Of a stretch of DNA of 23,720 nt, positions 14,768-21,973 are shown one piece after another. Below the pieces are notes generated by a model. It was not told the DNA's origin, made no database searches, and saw nothing but the letters and a program-made list of their open reading frames with translations. This DNA comes from JAGQNK01 sp964573155 (GTDB lineage: Bacteria > Patescibacteriota > Saccharimonadia > Saccharimonadales > JAGQNK01). Where the stretch lies: contig CAZNIN010000012.1 in the NCBI GenBank assembly GCA_964573155.1, forward strand, positions 1 through 23,720. Direction: 5' to 3'. Both the position numbers and the translations under genes were made by a program. Each line of letters begins with the position of its first letter. Within the stretch, counting starts at the first letter, position 1.

Positions 14768-15729
14768 TATTTATTCTCCTTTTGTTCTTTTGGCGCGCCT
14801 GTCTGTTTGCCTGTGAGTGACAAGAAGACATCGTCTAGTGTCGGTTTATGCAGAGCCAGACTATCTATCTTTATGTTGGCTTTTTCCAGTTTGTTCAATA
14901 TGTCAGCAACCTGGCTTGCTCCACGGTTGTTGGCGATGGAGAGTAGGCGTTGTTTTTCTTCCACTTGCAGCGATTCACCATCAACGATTTCCTGCGCTTT
15001 TTTAAAGTTGCTCTTTCGGCTGATCGTGAGTTCCAGGCGTTCGTTGCCTGTTTTTTTCTTGAGTTGGTCTGCTGTGCCTTCGGCAATGACTTTTCCGCCG
15101 TCGATAACGATGACTTTGTCGGCGAGCAAATCGGCTTCTTCCAGGTATTGTGTAGTGAGCAGGATAGTCGTGCCGCCCTTAACGAGACCCTTGATGATAT
15201 CCCACATCGCCATACGACTTCTCGGGTCCAGGCCAGTAGTTGGTTCGTCTAGAAATATGATCGGTGGAGCCACAATAAGACTGGCCGCAAGATCGAGGCG
15301 ACGGCGCATACCCCCGGAGTATGTCTTGGTGATTCTGTCTGCCGCCTTAACGAGATCAAATTGTTCGAGCAATTCCTGAGCTCTGGCTGAGGCGTCTTTT
15401 TTGCTTAGACGGTACAACCGGCCGATCATTTGTAGATTTTCGCGTCCGGACAGGTATTCGTCTACGGCGGCGTACTGGCCGGTCAGGCCAATGACTTCAC
15501 GAACTTTCTCGGGCGTTTGCATCACATCAAAACCACCGACTTTGATGGTGCCTTTGTCTGCTTTCAGTAGCGTGCTGAGAATGCGCACGATAGTTGTTTT
15601 GCCGGCACCATTCGGTCCAAGAAGTGCAGTAATACTACCAGGTTCAACAGATAGGTTTATGCCCTGGAGAACCCTAAGTTCCCCATACGATTTATGGAGG
15701 TTTTTGGCAATAATAGCATGCTTTGGCAC
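14767..15729 (-). CDS. ABC exporter ATP-binding protein (DrrA-like)
   Basis: About 320 residues from the chosen GTG. Walker A GPNGAGKTT, signature YSGGMRRRL, Walker B IIFLDEPTTGLDP, and TTQYLEEAD, where Gln takes the H-loop position as is usual in DrrA, are present. The C-terminal extension ending DDVFLSLTG is also DrrA-like. The frame is open to ATG 15789, but GTG 15729 has a perfect AAGGAG (15743-15738) 8 nt upstream, and family members start just before this point (AIIAKNLHKSYG). A TACAAT box at 15773-15768 lies inside the longer version. It energises the permease downstream. Confidence 0.92.
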   Translation of the reverse strand: MPKHAIIAKNLHKSYGELRVLQGINLSVEPGSITALLGPNGAGKTTIVRILSTLLKADKGTIKVGGFDVMQTPEKVREVIGLTGQYAAVDEYLSGRENLQMIGRLYRLSKKDASARAQELLEQFDLVKAADRITKTYSGGMRRRLDLAASLIVAPPIIFLDEPTTGLDPRSRMAMWDIIKGLVKGGTTILLTTQYLEEADLLADKVIVIDGGKVIAEGTADQLKKKTGNERLELTISRKSNFKKAQEIVDGESLQVEEKQRLLSIANNRGASQVADILNKLEKANIKIDSLALHKPTLDDVFLSLTGKQTGAPKEQKENK

Positions 15730-15767
15730 GGGAGGAGCTCCTTCTTTCAGAAAATCTTTAGAAGAGT

Positions 15768-15773
15768 ATTGTA
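15768..15773 (-). promoter_or_regulatory. -10 element for the ABC exporter operon
   Basis: TACAAT on the minus strand lies about 38 nt before the proposed GTG start and 25 nt before its SD. The -35 region is weak (TTTCTA at 17-bp spacing). Its position inside the longer open frame supports the shorter start. Confidence 0.4.
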
Positions 15774-15800
15774 CACCCATAAAACTCATCTAGAAAGTGT

Positions 15801-16325
15801 TTAAGCAGCAGGTGAAGTCACGGTGAGTGGTGCTTTGTGACCCTTGAGTAGTTCTTGGATGATGATCTTTTTGTTCGTGATTTCGACGATCTGGTTACGA
15901 TCAATGCTCAGTTGGCCTGCGGACAGGCTTTTTAGGATGCTTTGTCCAACATAGATCTTTTGAATATAAAACGTCGATGTTTCGGTAGCGTAGTCAGTTA
16001 CTTTGCCAACTTTTTGTTTGGCTGCGGTCACGACATGCTTGCCAGGCAACTGAAAATTAATGTTTATGATTTTTTGTAAGCGTACCAGTTCGTCAGGTTG
16101 CACTAGCACTTCGTGATCATTCACTACATACCCTTGCGGTAAAGTGTCACGGATATCCTGCGTCAATAGTATAAGCGTTGACTTGTCGAAGCGGTCTTCG
16201 CAGTAAAAACCTTCTATTTTCAGATTATTCGGGTTGATAATCGGCTGCAAAATTGTTGCGATCGGGCCACCCGTACGCAAGGACATAACTTGTTTGTTCA
16301 GAAGTGAGTCGCTTAGCTGTAGCAT
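15801..16325 (-). CDS. PRC-barrel domain protein
   Basis: 174 residues from ATG 16325. The start MLQLSDSLLNKQVMSLRTGGPIATI (in part) is typical of a PRC barrel, and a second similar unit follows at about 85-165, including GKHVVTAAKQKVGKVTDYA and LSIDRNQIVEIT. Tandem PRC barrels act as protein or RNA-protein adaptor modules. The actual partner here is unknown. The frame is open up to 16436, but that would run into tsaE on the other strand, and a TATACT box ends 10 nt before the chosen ATG. No membrane segment remains with this start. Confidence 0.8.
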   Translation of the reverse strand: MLQLSDSLLNKQVMSLRTGGPIATILQPIINPNNLKIEGFYCEDRFDKSTLILLTQDIRDTLPQGYVVNDHEVLVQPDELVRLQKIININFQLPGKHVVTAAKQKVGKVTDYATETSTFYIQKIYVGQSILKSLSAGQLSIDRNQIVEITNKKIIIQELLKGHKAPLTVTSPAA

Positions 16326-16335
16326 GATAACCATC

Positions 16336-16341
16336 AGTATA
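16336..16341 (-). promoter_or_regulatory. -10 element for the PRC-barrel gene
   Basis: TATACT on the minus strand ends 10 nt before ATG 16325 and has no SD after it, giving a near-leaderless transcript. It faces away from the tsaE -10 box 36 bp to the right, so the 16326-16390 interval is a divergent promoter pair. Confidence 0.5.
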
Positions 16342-16376
16342 GCGCACCCGCTTATGGCTGGCAGTAAATAATGTAC

Positions 16377-16382
16377 TAAAAT
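16377..16382 (+). promoter_or_regulatory. -10 element for tsaE
   Basis: TAAAAT on the plus strand ends 8 nt before the tsaE ATG (16391). There is no SD between, so the mRNA would begin at or next to the start codon. Confidence 0.45.
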
Positions 16383-16390
16383 AGCAGCGT

Positions 16391-16837
16391 ATGAATCTGC
16401 AAATAAAAACCGATAGTGCTGATGAAACACAGGCATTCGCCGAACGCATTGGACAACGTTTACGTGGCGGTGAAGTCATTGAGCTCATCAGTGATGTTGG
16501 TGGCGGTAAGACGACATTCGTTCGCGGTTTGGCCAAGGGTGCAGGTAGTGTCGATCACGTATCCAGCCCGACATTTACTGTCAGTAAAGTATATGCTGCA
16601 AGAAAATTACACATTGTTCATTTTGATTTCTATAGACTTGAAAACGCCGGTCTTATGGCGCATGAACTACGGGAAACTTTGGCCGACCCGGATACGGTAA
16701 CCGTTATAGAATGGAGCGACACCGTATCCCATATGCTGCCTGATCGACGCCTGCAGATTCGGATTGCGCAAACCGACACGAACAGCAGAAGTATTACCGT
16801 CACATATACATCAGACCTACAATACCTGTTGCGGTAG
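16391..16837 (+). CDS. tsaE: TsaE, ATPase of the tRNA t6A modification complex
   Basis: 148 residues, normal length. Walker A region SDVGGGKTTFVRGLAKGAG, SSPTFTVSKVY, the HFDFYRL strand and a late VIEWSD motif are the standard TsaE signatures. TsaE binds the TsaB-TsaD complex and its ATPase allows repeated cycles of threonylcarbamoyl transfer to A37 of ANN-decoding tRNAs. TsaB is encoded 1.6 kb downstream on the same strand. The start is near-leaderless. The gene ends 106 bp before the cysteine-repeat protein gene. Confidence 0.95.
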   Translation: MNLQIKTDSADETQAFAERIGQRLRGGEVIELISDVGGGKTTFVRGLAKGAGSVDHVSSPTFTVSKVYAARKLHIVHFDFYRLENAGLMAHELRETLADPDTVTVIEWSDTVSHMLPDRRLQIRIAQTDTNSRSITVTYTSDLQYLLR

Positions 16838-16869
16838 TTTACGGCTACTCACCCCAAGATTTAATTTAT

Positions 16870-16899
16870 TTGACAAAGTACTATCATAAGTACTATATT
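16870..16899 (+). promoter_or_regulatory. Promoter with dyads upstream of the cysteine-repeat protein
   Basis: A perfect TTGACA (16870-16875) and TATATT (16894-16899) are 18 nt apart. The spacer holds two copies of the palindrome AGTACT (16877-16882 and 16889-16894) with 6 nt between, and a second dyad ATATTT/AAATAT (16895-16900 and 16907-16912) overlaps the -10. These look like possible operators. Confidence 0.65.
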
Positions 16900-16943
16900 T
16901 CGTAGTAAATATAACCATAAACAGCATAAAGGTGCTCTAGCCA

Positions 16944-18335
16944 ATGCCAAAACAAAGAACCAGTAAAAAGAAAACCACCAAAGGTGCAGCGTCACGCTCT
17001 AGCAAGATACTGCAGTTTTTGACGTCGCCCGTTAACAGAAAATGGGTCGCGCTGATTTTTGTAGTCCTCATAGGAGCTATCGGGACATACCTCATCGCTT
17101 TTAGTCAAGCGAAGCCAAATAACTGTTATGCGCTGAAGGGAGCTGACGGAAAATCTGTGCCACTTTGTGACATCAACCAGGCTTCAGATGGGCTTGACTC
17201 ACTGCTCGCTGTAGATGCGGAAGTACAGACGCTAGTAGATCAAAAGAAATGGTTTAACTGGGGTGTAGCTTTTCGGGCACCGACCAAACCGATCGACGGC
17301 GCAAAACCAGTTCATCGATTCTATTATCCTTCGATCACAGCTCACTTCTTCGTTATTGAAGGAAGTGCTGACTATGAAAAGTTCAAGAATGATAAAAATG
17401 CTCGTGATGAAGGTATAAAGTTCTATGCTTGGCCGACCAAAGGTCAAGAGAACACGGTTCCTATCTATAGAGTTAACCGCAAGCCGCTCTATTTCTTGCA
17501 GCTATATGCAGATAGCGCCGCTATGCGTGATCATCTAGTCAAGAAAACAGACGGAACGTATGAGGATGGTGGCGTTAATTTCTATGCGTATCCAGCGAAG
17601 TTTAGCCCGGCAAACGACTTGCCTGCAGCAGCATATGACTGTAGTAAGAAAGAGAACTTTGTGGCACCCCAGTGCAAAGCAGAGCGAGAAAACCTAGCCA
17701 AGATGTATGACTGTAGTGTCAAAGAAAACTTCTTGAGCGATAGATGTAAAACCGAACGAGAAAACCTAGCAAAAGCTTTCGATTGCAGTAAACTAGAAAA
17801 CTTTGTCAGCAACCGGTGTGTGAAGGCGCGCGAAGCATTTGAAAAGGCAGAAAAAGAGCGTATTCGCCGCGAAGAGGCGGCAAAGGCTGCAGCTGCAGCC
17901 GCAGCACGACAGTCGTCAACAAAGACGAGCGTAAAAACTTTGCCAAAAAAGAGTGGCACCACCAAAGTGGACCCAAATGACTGTAGTATCGAAGCGAACT
18001 TCTTCTCGAGTAGGTGTAAAGAAGCGCGAGACACCATGCAGTTTGCGAACAATTGTCGCGCGTTTGGAGGTACATACCTCGGAGGAAGAAACTGTAGGTT
18101 GCCAAATACACCGAGCAATAACAACACCTCGACAGGTCTGCGAAAGGGAAGATGCGTCGTTTCCTGGAAGATGGATAAATTCTGGGGTGCGTTCGGAAGC
18201 TCTACCGGATCCAAAACTTACTCTAATGTAACGTCAATACAGTGTAGAAAGAATTACCTAAGCCTATCCAAGAAAACCATTGATGGTATGAATAGGAAGC
18301 ACTACGGCTACACCTACAGCTGGAAGGCTAATTAG
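16944..18335 (+). CDS. Membrane-anchored cysteine-repeat surface protein, function unknown
   Basis: 463 residues. A basic N-terminus leads to one membrane helix (34-53), and everything after it contains 14 cysteines, so the C-terminal part should be outside. Residues about 115-220 resemble the DUF5648 type (HRFYYPSITAHFF, EGIKFYAWP, GGVNFYAYP). Then come three adjacent 24-residue units starting DCS at residues 232, 256 and 280, and a fourth at 346. The unit pattern is DCS-x2-ENF-x4-C with CX10C spacing. Units 3 and 4 are split by an Ala/Arg/Lys-rich helix. An AAAGGTG SD lies 9 nt before the ATG. It sits between tsaE and tsaB under its own strong promoter. An envelope or host-contact role is plausible but inferred. 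Confidence 0.88.
   Translation: MPKQRTSKKKTTKGAASRSSKILQFLTSPVNRKWVALIFVVLIGAIGTYLIAFSQAKPNNCYALKGADGKSVPLCDINQASDGLDSLLAVDAEVQTLVDQKKWFNWGVAFRAPTKPIDGAKPVHRFYYPSITAHFFVIEGSADYEKFKNDKNARDEGIKFYAWPTKGQENTVPIYRVNRKPLYFLQLYADSAAMRDHLVKKTDGTYEDGGVNFYAYPAKFSPANDLPAAAYDCSKKENFVAPQCKAERENLAKMYDCSVKENFLSDRCKTERENLAKAFDCSKLENFVSNRCVKAREAFEKAEKERIRREEAAKAAAAAAARQSSTKTSVKTLPKKSGTTKVDPNDCSIEANFFSSRCKEARDTMQFANNCRAFGGTYLGGRNCRLPNTPSNNNTSTGLRKGRCVVSWKMDKFWGAFGSSTGSKTYSNVTSIQCRKNYLSLSKKTIDGMNRKHYGYTYSWKAN
17637..18050 (+). repeat. Four DCS..ENF cysteine repeats (72-bp period) in the surface protein
   Basis: Units begin at 17637, 17709, 17781 and 17979. The first three are directly adjacent with a 72-bp (24-aa) period. 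Each encodes DCS, then ENF (ANF in unit 4), then a second Cys 11 residues after the first, then a basic-acidic helix. Identity is highest between units 1 and 2 (ERENLAK shared), which suggests recent duplication. Confidence 0.85.
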
Positions 18336-18345
18336 GAGATTAAAT

Positions 18346-18379
18346 CAGCGGGATGCAGCAATGCGTCCTGCTGTATTCT
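18346..18379 (+). terminator. Stem-loop after the cysteine-repeat gene, possible terminator
   Basis: An 11-bp stem with two G-U pairs (18346-18356 with 18363-18373) and a 6-nt loop lies 10 bp after the stop. The following tract TATTCT is only moderately U-rich, so termination is possible but not certain. Confidence 0.5.
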
Positions 18380-18434
18380 GCGCATGAGTGAGCCGATCGT
18401 TGCTGGCGTTACCAATAGCTTGTCTGAATTACTC

Positions 18435-18443
18435 TGATAAAAT
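18435..18443 (+). promoter_or_regulatory. Extended -10 for tsaB
   Basis: TGA-TAAAAT ends 6 nt before ATG 18450, with no SD between. A transcript would start at or beside the ATG. Confidence 0.5.
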
Positions 18444-18449
18444 GTGCTC

Positions 18450-18842
18450 ATGATCGTACTCACAATTCGGACAGACAAACCAGAATCTGAGATTGGACTC
18501 TATGATGACAGCAAAGAGCTTGTGTATCTCAAGTGGCAGGCGCATAGGCAGCTAGCCGAGACGATTCATCAAAAAATCCAAGAGGCGTTAGATGCGCGAC
18601 AAAAAACCCTGAACGATATCGGCGGTATCGTGGTCTATAAAGGTCCAGGTAGCTTTACTGGTTTGCGAATCGGCATGAGTGTTGCTAATGCGCTCGCATA
18701 CAGTCTCGGTATTTCAGTAGCTGGTGTTAGTGGCAACAACTGGCTAAGGGAGGGGCTTTCGCAGATTCAATCAGGTAAAGGCAGTGCGACGGCCATGCCT
18801 GAATATGGCGAAGCAGCGAATGTTACCACGCCAAAGAAATAG
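18450..18842 (+). CDS. tsaB: TsaB-like protein, short form (t6A biosynthesis)
   Basis: About 130 residues from ATG 18450 (an in-frame GTG lies at 18444). The KGPGSFTGLRIGMSVANALAY motif is the TsaB signature, followed by the ISVAGVSGNNWL strand. The protein ends soon after and lacks the second RNase H-like half found in the roughly 220-230-aa TsaB of model bacteria. TsaB is an ASKHA-fold, catalytically inactive partner that dimerises with TsaD through its N-terminal half, so the short form may still serve as a platform. The tail (SGKGSATAMPEYGEAANVTTPKK in part) looks disordered. The usual Asp of the N-terminal DTS motif is replaced by TIRTD. The stop is clean, with no sign of a frameshift nearby. 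Confidence 0.85.
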   Translation: MIVLTIRTDKPESEIGLYDDSKELVYLKWQAHRQLAETIHQKIQEALDARQKTLNDIGGIVVYKGPGSFTGLRIGMSVANALAYSLGISVAGVSGNNWLREGLSQIQSGKGSATAMPEYGEAANVTTPKK

Positions 18843-19007
18843 GCGCTTCATATACGAGCGTATGATATATTTAGTGTAGGATTTTCTGATTTTTGGGAGA
18901 AATCCAGTTATATCAATTTTTGTGTACCTAGAAACTTGCATAAGACTAATGAAGTGAAAGTGACTGTCTTTAAAAGCAGGGCTCTAGACCGATAGAAAGG
19001 CAAAAAC

Positions 19008-20522
19008 ATGGAAGTATTAGCACTCCTGCTGGCAGTAGCTGGTGTTGGTGTTGGTTATGGTGCGAGTCAAGTCGCAGCCAAGAAAAAATTAGGCTCTGCT
19101 CAGGACGCAGCCGAAAAAGAGCTGAAAAAAGCTCGCAAAGAAGCCGACAAGGCTTTATCCGATGCACGAGATGAGGCTGCTAAGCTAGCTGATCAAGCTC
19201 GCAGAGATGAAGCTACTCGTCGCAAAGAGCTAAAAGAAGTAGAGCAACGATTGCTGGATCGTGAAGAAGCGCTAGACAAAAAGCTGGACAGTATAGATAA
19301 GCGCACAGAAGCGCTGCGCAAAAGTGAGGCTGAAGTTGAGGACTTGAAGAACGAGATCCGAGAAATCCGTACCAAACAGCAGGAAAAACTAGAGAAGATA
19401 GCTAAGCTTTCTAAGTCGGAAGCCGCCGACAAACTTATGCAAATGACAGAACGAGACATTCGAAATGATTTGACTGGTCTGGTCAATAAACTGCAGAACG
19501 AAGCTCGTGACCTGGCTGAAGAGAAGGCCGGCACGATCATTGTCGAAGCCATGGAGCGTATGGCCAGTGAAGTCACTGCCGAGCGTACCGTTACGGCGGT
19601 CAAGCTAGAGGACGAAGAAATGAAGGGTCGGATTATCGGCAAGGAAGGTCGAAATATCCAGGCACTACAGCGTGCCACAGGGGTCGATATTATGGTTGAC
19701 GATACCCCGGGCATGATTATTCTTAGTAGTTTTGACCCAGTCCGCCGTGAAGTTGCACGTCAGGCATTGGAAATGCTCATGAAAGACGGACGCATCCATC
19801 CTGGTCGCATTGAAGAAGTTGTTGAAAAGGCTCAAAAGAACGTTGCAAAAGATGTCATGCGTGCGGGTGAAGACGCTGCCCGTGAGGTCGGCGTCATTGG
19901 GATTCCACGCGAGGTTCTGCAACTGCTTGGTGAACTCAAATTTCGTACCAGCTACGGCCAGAACGTTCTTAAGCATTCGACTGAAATGGCACACATCGCC
20001 GGTATTATTGCCGAAGAAGTCGGTGCCAACGTCAAGACTGTTAAGTATGCTGCACTGGTCCATGACCTTGGTAAAGCCCTTACCCATAAAATGGAAGGCA
20101 AGCACCATCATATTAGTGGTGAAATGCTACGCAAATACGGTGCGCCCGAAGAAGTTGCATTGGCGGCTGAGCAGCACCATGATGATGTTGAAGCAACAAG
20201 TGTTGAAGCCTTGGTTGTTCGTGTGGTTGACGCCATCAGCGCCGCTCGTCCAGGTGCTCGTAACATCAGCGCCGAAAACTTTGCCGAGCGTATGAAAGAA
20301 TTAGAAAACGTTGCCAATAGCTTCAAGGGTATCGAGAAATCATACGCCATCAGTGCTGGCCGCGAAGTGCGTGTATTTGTGAAACCTGGACAGATTGATG
20401 ACCTGACGGCAATTAAGCTGGCTCGTGACATTGCCACCAAGATTGAATCAACTATGCAATATCCTGGAACCATCAAGGTCAACGTCATCCGCGAAACACG
20501 CGCCATCGAATTTGCCAAATAA
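19008..20522 (+). CDS. rny: RNase Y, membrane-anchored endoribonuclease
   Basis: 504 residues, normal length. An N-terminal membrane helix (about 3-24) leads to a long charged coiled coil (about 28-190, Lys/Glu/Ala-rich), then a KH domain with GRIIGKEGRN, and an HD domain with ALVHDLGKA (about 353) plus the EQHHDD motif. The C-terminal domain ends VNVIRETRAIEFAK. RNase Y starts mRNA decay with a single-strand cut. An AAAGG site lies about 8 nt before the ATG. It leads a plus-strand cluster that ends with ymdB, its usual neighbour, but three other genes now lie between them. Confidence 0.98.
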   Translation: MEVLALLLAVAGVGVGYGASQVAAKKKLGSAQDAAEKELKKARKEADKALSDARDEAAKLADQARRDEATRRKELKEVEQRLLDREEALDKKLDSIDKRTEALRKSEAEVEDLKNEIREIRTKQQEKLEKIAKLSKSEAADKLMQMTERDIRNDLTGLVNKLQNEARDLAEEKAGTIIVEAMERMASEVTAERTVTAVKLEDEEMKGRIIGKEGRNIQALQRATGVDIMVDDTPGMIILSSFDPVRREVARQALEMLMKDGRIHPGRIEEVVEKAQKNVAKDVMRAGEDAAREVGVIGIPREVLQLLGELKFRTSYGQNVLKHSTEMAHIAGIIAEEVGANVKTVKYAALVHDLGKALTHKMEGKHHHISGEMLRKYGAPEEVALAAEQHHDDVEATSVEALVVRVVDAISAARPGARNISAENFAERMKELENVANSFKGIEKSYAISAGREVRVFVKPGQIDDLTAIKLARDIATKIESTMQYPGTIKVNVIRETRAIEFAK

Positions 20523-20541
20523 ACTTGGGAGCTAGTTGTAC

Positions 20542-21267
20542 ATGAAGCAATATTTGCTAACAAAAGTTAGGCTAACCTACTACTTTATATTTTTCCTGAT
20601 ACTCTATTCTATTTTATCGTACATACTGCCAGGCCATAAGTTTGATAGCGCATCGCTTACCTTGTTCTCGGTCAACTCGTTCCTCTATGGTTTCTATATA
20701 GCTCCTATACTTTCCGCACAAAAAAGTCGTATAGAAGAGTTGCATAAAACCGTACGGGCCGAAGCCAATGCTATTTTCAGTATGGTCATAAAGCTCAAAA
20801 AACTTCCTAAGCAGCTGAGAAATGACATACAGGAAATGTTTCACGACTACCTAAAAGCAAAGATAAGGGCCAAGCGTCCAAATGGTGGCGCAAGGCAATA
20901 CGAGGCTATGATTACATTTTGTTTGGAGTATGACGGCGAACACCAGGCTACTATCGACAAATTATTGGAATCTCTAGTCGCAAACCAACAGAATAGGACT
21001 ACACTTAATATGCAGGTGGCGAACAAGGTTTTTAGTAATGAGTGGATGGTCATGTTCATCCTATTCTCAATCACACTTGGCTTTATACTGTTGCTTGATA
21101 TTGGTGGCTCGTTAATCTTGGAATTTGTTCGTGCCTTACTCTGTACAGGCCTGACGATGTTGATCATAATTCTTATCAAGCTGAGTACGTTGACGCACAA
21201 AAAAGCCCGACAGATTTGGGTTCCGCTCAAAAAACTTTCAGACACACGCTTTTACCGAATTGACTAG
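20542..21267 (+). CDS. Four-helix membrane protein, DUF4239/bestrophin-like
   Basis: 241 residues from ATG 20542 (GGGAG 10 nt upstream; an in-frame TTG at 20536 is possible). Two membrane helices lie near the N-terminus (about 13-33 and 42-60), then a cytoplasmic helical region (about 65-155), then two helices (about 168-190 and 195-218). This 2+2 arrangement with a central helical domain resembles DUF4239 proteins, which are distantly related to bestrophin-type channels. I see no decisive motif, so the family is tentative. It starts 19 bp after rny, so it is likely co-transcribed, although its sequence is more AT-rich than rny. Confidence 0.65.
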   Translation: MKQYLLTKVRLTYYFIFFLILYSILSYILPGHKFDSASLTLFSVNSFLYGFYIAPILSAQKSRIEELHKTVRAEANAIFSMVIKLKKLPKQLRNDIQEMFHDYLKAKIRAKRPNGGARQYEAMITFCLEYDGEHQATIDKLLESLVANQQNRTTLNMQVANKVFSNEWMVMFILFSITLGFILLLDIGGSLILEFVRALLCTGLTMLIIILIKLSTLTHKKARQIWVPLKKLSDTRFYRID

Positions 21268-21318
21268 TCTGCTGCTGGCGCTACTTATGTTGCATATGTT
21301 AGCCAGTGCATTGTCATA

Positions 21319-21324
21319 TACAAT
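21319..21324 (+). promoter_or_regulatory. -10 element for the MBL-fold gene
   Basis: TACAAT ends 6 nt before ATG 21331 with no SD, again a leaderless-type layout. It lies in the 63-bp space after the membrane protein gene. Confidence 0.5.
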
Positions 21325-21330
21325 GTAATT

Positions 21331-21969
21331 ATGAAAATTACGAAATATGCACACTCCTGTTTACTTATCATAGCCGATGCTGGTCAGGCCATACTTGTTG
21401 ATCCCGGGCAATTTAGTTGGGAGTCGGGGCTATTTGAGGTTAGTTCATTGGATGCACTCGACACGGTTGTGATTACACATGAACACTTCGATCATTTTTA
21501 TCAGCCATTCGTCGAAGCGGTACTGCAAAAGTTTCCAGATGTGCAGTTTGTCTCGACGCCTACAGTTGTAGCAAAACTCCGAGCACTGGGAGCAAAAAAG
21601 GCGACGCCAGAATCGATAGCAGGTATCGAGGTGTTTTCCCGAAAGGCGCACGCTGACCTGAGTCCGTTAGGCGAGGCGCCTGAAAATATCGCGGTTCATA
21701 TTGACGGAAAGTTAACAATCGGGGGCGACAGGCACGATTTGGAAGAGTCAAAGGACGTGCTGGCACTCACCGTAACTGCACCTTGGGGTTCGATGATGAG
21801 CGCGGCAGCTATGGCGGAACGTTTACGGCCAAAAGTTATCATCCCTGTGCATGATTGGCACTGGAATGAGCAAGCCAGAAGCGGCGCCTACGACCGGCTC
21901 GAAGCGTTCTTTGCTGACCGAAACATCATTTTCTTAAAGCCTAGCGATGGACAGGCGTTAGAGGTGTAA
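21331..21969 (+). CDS. Metallo-beta-lactamase-fold hydrolase (UlaG/UPF0173-like)
   Basis: 212 residues. The motif THEHFDHF is the HxHxDH zinc site. YAHSCLLI near the start and VDPG strands fit the UlaG/UPF0173-like subgroup. The later metal ligands appear to be the Asp/His of GGDRHD and the His of IPVHDWHW. The fold hydrolyses phosphoester, lactone or similar bonds using two zinc ions; the substrate here is unknown. It is cytoplasmic with no signal. Its last codons GAGGTGTAA provide the ribosome site for the CYTH gene, so the two are linked. Confidence 0.9.
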   Translation: MKITKYAHSCLLIIADAGQAILVDPGQFSWESGLFEVSSLDALDTVVITHEHFDHFYQPFVEAVLQKFPDVQFVSTPTVVAKLRALGAKKATPESIAGIEVFSRKAHADLSPLGEAPENIAVHIDGKLTIGGDRHDLEESKDVLALTVTAPWGSMMSAAAMAERLRPKVIIPVHDWHWNEQARSGAYDRLEAFFADRNIIFLKPSDGQALEV

Positions 21970-21973
21970 CGGC

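Noticed and set aside
14648..15379. 243-aa plus-strand frame opposite the ABC exporter genes
   Set aside because: The minus-strand genes carry complete ABC motifs, and the antisense product shows no recognisable pattern and has a Ser/Arg-rich composition.
16326..16436. Upstream extension of the PRC-barrel protein with a hydrophobic stretch
   Set aside because: It would cross the divergent promoter region and the tsaE start. The -10 box 10 nt before ATG 16325 and the typical PRC N-terminus favour the shorter form.
17582..18214. 210-aa open frame antisense to the cysteine-repeat gene
   Set aside because: It is a mirror of the biased repeat composition (Lys/Glu codons reading as Phe/Leu/Ser), has no ribosome site, and the plus-strand protein has clear domains.
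18846..18866. Small inverted repeat ATACG/CGTAT just after tsaB as a terminator
   Set aside because: The stem is only about 5 bp with a very tight loop and no U-tract follows.
19193..19714. 173-aa open frame antisense to rny
   Set aside because: Ser/Arg/Leu-rich low-complexity product expected opposite a Lys/Glu/Ala coiled coil; rny is unambiguous.
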